From Microbacterium imperiale (GTDB lineage: Bacteria; Actinomycetota; Actinomycetes; Actinomycetales; Microbacteriaceae): DNA of 64,000 nt. Below, piece after piece: positions 60,598 through 64,000 of this stretch. The notes beneath the pieces were generated by a model. The model searched no databases, had not been told where the DNA came from, and worked only from the letters and a program-made list of their open reading frames with translations. The position numbers and the translations under genes were made by a program. Position 1 is the stretch's first letter, and every line of letters starts with the position of its first letter. The stretch is from positions 2,604,001 to 2,668,000 of the forward strand of contig NZ_JAGIOK010000001.1 in the NCBI RefSeq assembly GCF_017876655.1, written 5' to 3'.

Positions 60598-61526
60598 GCG
60601 CCACCGCACCTGCCCGGAAGACCCGTCGCTCAGCGCGGGCGCGCGCCGAGGGGCGCCTCGGCTGGATCCTCGCGGGACCGGCCTTCGTCATCATGCTGCT
60701 GGTCACGCTGTACCCGATCGGGCAGGCGCTGTTCGACTCGCTGTTCAGCCTCCGCCTGACCGCGCCGGACGAGCGGTCCTTCGTGTTCTTCGACAACTAC
60801 CGCGTCGTCCTCGGCGACCCGACGTTCTGGCGCTCCATGGGCGTGACCCTCTTCATCACCGTCGTCACGGTGCTGCTCGAGCTCGTCCTCGGGTTCCTGC
60901 TGGCGCTCGTGATGCACCGCGCCATCAAGAGGCTGCGGGGCCTCGCGCGCACCGCGATCCTCGTGCCCTACGGCATCATCACCGTCGTCGCGGCCTTCGC
61001 GTGGTTCTACGCGTTCGACATCAACTCCGGCGGGTACGTCAACAACTGGCTGAGCTGGATCCCGGGCTTCGACCCCGAGCTCAACTGGTTCGCCGAGCAG
61101 GGCACGTCGCTCGTCGTCATCGTCCTGTCCGAGGTGTGGAAGACCACGCCGTTCATCTCGCTGCTGCTGCTGTCGGGCCTGGCGCAGGTGCCGGGCGACC
61201 TCGAGGAGGCCGCCAAGGTCGACGGCGCCACCAACTGGGAGGTCATGCGCCGCGTCATCCTGCCGAACATGAAAGCGGCGATCATGGTCGCCGTGCTGTT
61301 CCGCACCCTCGAGGCGTTCCGCATCTTCGACAACATCTACATCATGACCGGCGGTGCCAATGACACCGAGGCGTTGTCGTTGCTGGCGTACAACACCTCG
61401 ATCGGACGCCTCGAGATCGGACTCGGCTCGGCCATCTCGGTGCTGCTGTTCCTCAGCGTCCTCATCATCGCGGCGATCTTCATCAAGGGCTTCAAAGTCG
61501 ATCTGGCGACGGGACGGAACTCCTGA
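60594..61526 (+). CDS. Sugar ABC transporter permease (MalF/SugA type)
   Basis: A 310-aa permease with six helices. The EAA loop EEAAKVDGATNWEVMRRVILPNMK contacts the ATPase. A basic N-terminal tail of about 25 residues precedes helix 1. GTG 60594 overlaps the upstream stop; the downstream ATG overlaps its own stop. It pairs with the next permease. Confidence 0.93.
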   Translation: MSATAPARKTRRSARARAEGRLGWILAGPAFVIMLLVTLYPIGQALFDSLFSLRLTAPDERSFVFFDNYRVVLGDPTFWRSMGVTLFITVVTVLLELVLGFLLALVMHRAIKRLRGLARTAILVPYGIITVVAAFAWFYAFDINSGGYVNNWLSWIPGFDPELNWFAEQGTSLVVIVLSEVWKTTPFISLLLLSGLAQVPGDLEEAAKVDGATNWEVMRRVILPNMKAAIMVAVLFRTLEAFRIFDNIYIMTGGANDTEALSLLAYNTSIGRLEIGLGSAISVLLFLSVLIIAAIFIKGFKVDLATGRNS

Positions 61527-62374
61527 TGCGTACGATGACCTGGCCTCAGCGGATCGGGTGGGCGGCGATCATCGTCGCGGTGCTCGTCTGGTCGCTCTTC
61601 CCCGTTTTCTCGATCCTCATGACGTCGTTCAAGACGCCGTCGGGGCTGTTCTCGGGAACGCTGCTGCCGCAGGAGTGGACGCTCGACAACTACGCCGAGA
61701 TCCTGGCCCCGGGCGGGGGAGCGCAAGACCTCTTCCTGCCGGCGCTGCGCAACTCGGTCGGCATCTCGCTCATCGCGACCTTCATCGCGGTCGTCCTGGC
61801 CACGCTGTGCGCCTACGCGATCGCGCGGCTGGACTTCCGCGGCAAGCGGATCATCCTGGTGACGGCGCTCGCCGTGTCGGTCTTCCCGATCGTGTCGATC
61901 GTGACGCCGCTGTTCAACCTGTGGCGCGTCATCGGGCTCTACGACACCTGGCTCGGGCTCATCATCCCGTACCTGTCGCTGACGCTGCCCATCGCGATCT
62001 GGACGCTCGCGGCGTTCTTCCGGCAGATCCCCTGGGAGCTCGAGCAGGCCGCCCAGGTCGACGGCGCGACGCCGTTCGAGGCCTTCCGCAAGACCGTCGT
62101 GCCCCTCGCGGCGCCCGGGGTGTTCACGACGGCGATCATCGCCTTCTTCATCGCCTGGAACGATTTCGTCTACGGCATCTCGCTCACCTCGACGAGCGCC
62201 GCCCGACCGGTGCCGGCGGCGCTGTCGTTCTTCACCGGCGCGTCGCAGTTCGAGCAGCCCACGGGCGCCATCTCAGCGGCCGCCATCATCGTGACGATCC
62301 CGATCGTCGTGGTCGTCGTCATCTTCCAGCGCCGGATCGTCTCCGGCCTCACGCAGGGCGCGGTGAAGGGATGA
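61526..62374 (+). CDS. Sugar ABC transporter permease (MalG/SugB type)
   Basis: The 282-aa second permease with six helices and the EAA loop EQAAQVDGATPFEAFRKTVVP. The first helix is followed by FSILMTSFKTPSGLF, typical of MalG. Its ATG shares one base with the stop of the first permease. The C-terminal tail QRRIVSGLTQGAVKG is conserved in this class. Confidence 0.93.
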   Translation: MRTMTWPQRIGWAAIIVAVLVWSLFPVFSILMTSFKTPSGLFSGTLLPQEWTLDNYAEILAPGGGAQDLFLPALRNSVGISLIATFIAVVLATLCAYAIARLDFRGKRIILVTALAVSVFPIVSIVTPLFNLWRVIGLYDTWLGLIIPYLSLTLPIAIWTLAAFFRQIPWELEQAAQVDGATPFEAFRKTVVPLAAPGVFTTAIIAFFIAWNDFVYGISLTSTSAARPVPAALSFFTGASQFEQPTGAISAAAIIVTIPIVVVVVIFQRRIVSGLTQGAVKG

Positions 62375-62420
62375 CCTGCCGCATCCCGGTCACCGACCGT
62401 CTCATCCCGAAGGGAACGTC

Positions 62421-63701
<1,281 letters not shown>

Positions 63702-63733
63702 CGCGACGCCGCTCGGGCTGCGAGACTGACGGC

Positions 63734-64000
63734 ATGGAGCGGCGCGACGAGGTGACCTGGGAGCCCGACCTGCTGGGCCCCGGGTTCGAGCAGGCGACTC
63801 TGCCGCTCGGCGCCGACGACGAGGGGGATGTCGTCGCGACGGTTGTGCGGGCGATGCCGCATCCGGGCCTGCGGCTGTTCGGGCCGTGGCGCGACGTCGA
63901 CGTGCTGTACGTCCACGGCTGGTCGGACTACTTCTTCCAGACAGACCTCGCGCGGATCTTCACCGATCGCGGCGCCCGCTTCTACGCCCTCGACCTGCGT
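63734..64000 (+). CDS. Alpha/beta hydrolase, N-terminal part (cut by window end)
   Basis: The first 89 codons of a hydrolase of the serine aminopeptidase S33 type: VLYVHGWSDYFFQTDLA carries the oxyanion HG motif and is followed by RIFTDRGARFYALDLR. The catalytic residues lie beyond the window. GAGACT (63722-63727) ends 6 nt before the ATG, a variant of the leaderless pattern. Confidence 0.8.
   Translation, partial: MERRDEVTWEPDLLGPGFEQATLPLGADDEGDVVATVVRAMPHPGLRLFGPWRDVDVLYVHGWSDYFFQTDLARIFTDRGARFYALDLR

Overview
The window is high-GC DNA with the codon habits, gene families and gene order of an actinobacterium in the Microbacteriaceae. The best guess is Microbacterium or a close relative, inferred from family content and style (archaeal-type AspRS, bS22 next to a small HTH gene, a Res/Ccs locus, a menaquinone cluster), not from a database match. 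It reads as ordinary chromosome. I see no phage, plasmid, insertion sequence, rRNA, tRNA or CRISPR array.

Layout. 1-714 is the C-terminal end of an S9 peptidase. 791-4638 is a DtxR-type-box-controlled siderophore ABC importer. 4655-8429 holds a DNA glycosylase, a winged-helix regulator and small genes, including a DUF2277 gene. 8443-11919 has a DMT transporter with its divergent LysR regulator, then an MFS pump. 11981-16116 is sbcD-sbcC. 16126-24583 has small membrane proteins, a nucleosidase, a degenerate phosphopantetheinyl-transferase-like protein, NAD+ synthetase, a RecB-like nuclease/helicase, upp and tadA. 24590-29948 has an alpha/beta-hydrolase without its serine, proC, a DUF559 protein and a Ktr-type K+ channel pair. 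30046-35326 has small regulators, bS22, rhodanese, glutaredoxin-like and Dabb proteins, MscS, AspRS and DedA. 35352-40248 is a cytochrome c maturation operon (phosphatase-tlpA-ccdA-resB-ccsB). 40312-41245 is a non-coding tandem array of about 11 units of 82-84 bp. 41332-46958 is a TetR-controlled MMPL/YhgE export locus. 46968-57314 is a menaquinone cluster (menC, B, E, A, D, F, G and a long-chain polyprenyl diphosphate synthase). 57365-58738 is ferredoxin-NADP reductase. 59335-63701 is a complete sugar ABC importer. The window ends inside another alpha/beta hydrolase.

How the genes fit together. The menaquinone, polyprenyl, cytochrome c maturation and FprA genes describe a respiratory chain. 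The iron importer and the thiol proteins support heme and Fe-S chemistry. At least 24 genes have a TAnnnT hexamer 6-8 nt before the start codon, so leaderless transcription appears to be common here. Many gene pairs that look like operons therefore seem to carry their own promoters.

The most unusual items are: the hairpin-forming tandem array between ccsB and the YhgE gene; an MMPL protein with a C-terminal domain that looks like an ABC ATPase without Walker A; two adjacent 16-bp palindromic operators in front of it; overlapping divergent -10 elements between menF and a DUF402 gene; and two enzyme-family proteins that lack catalytic residues.
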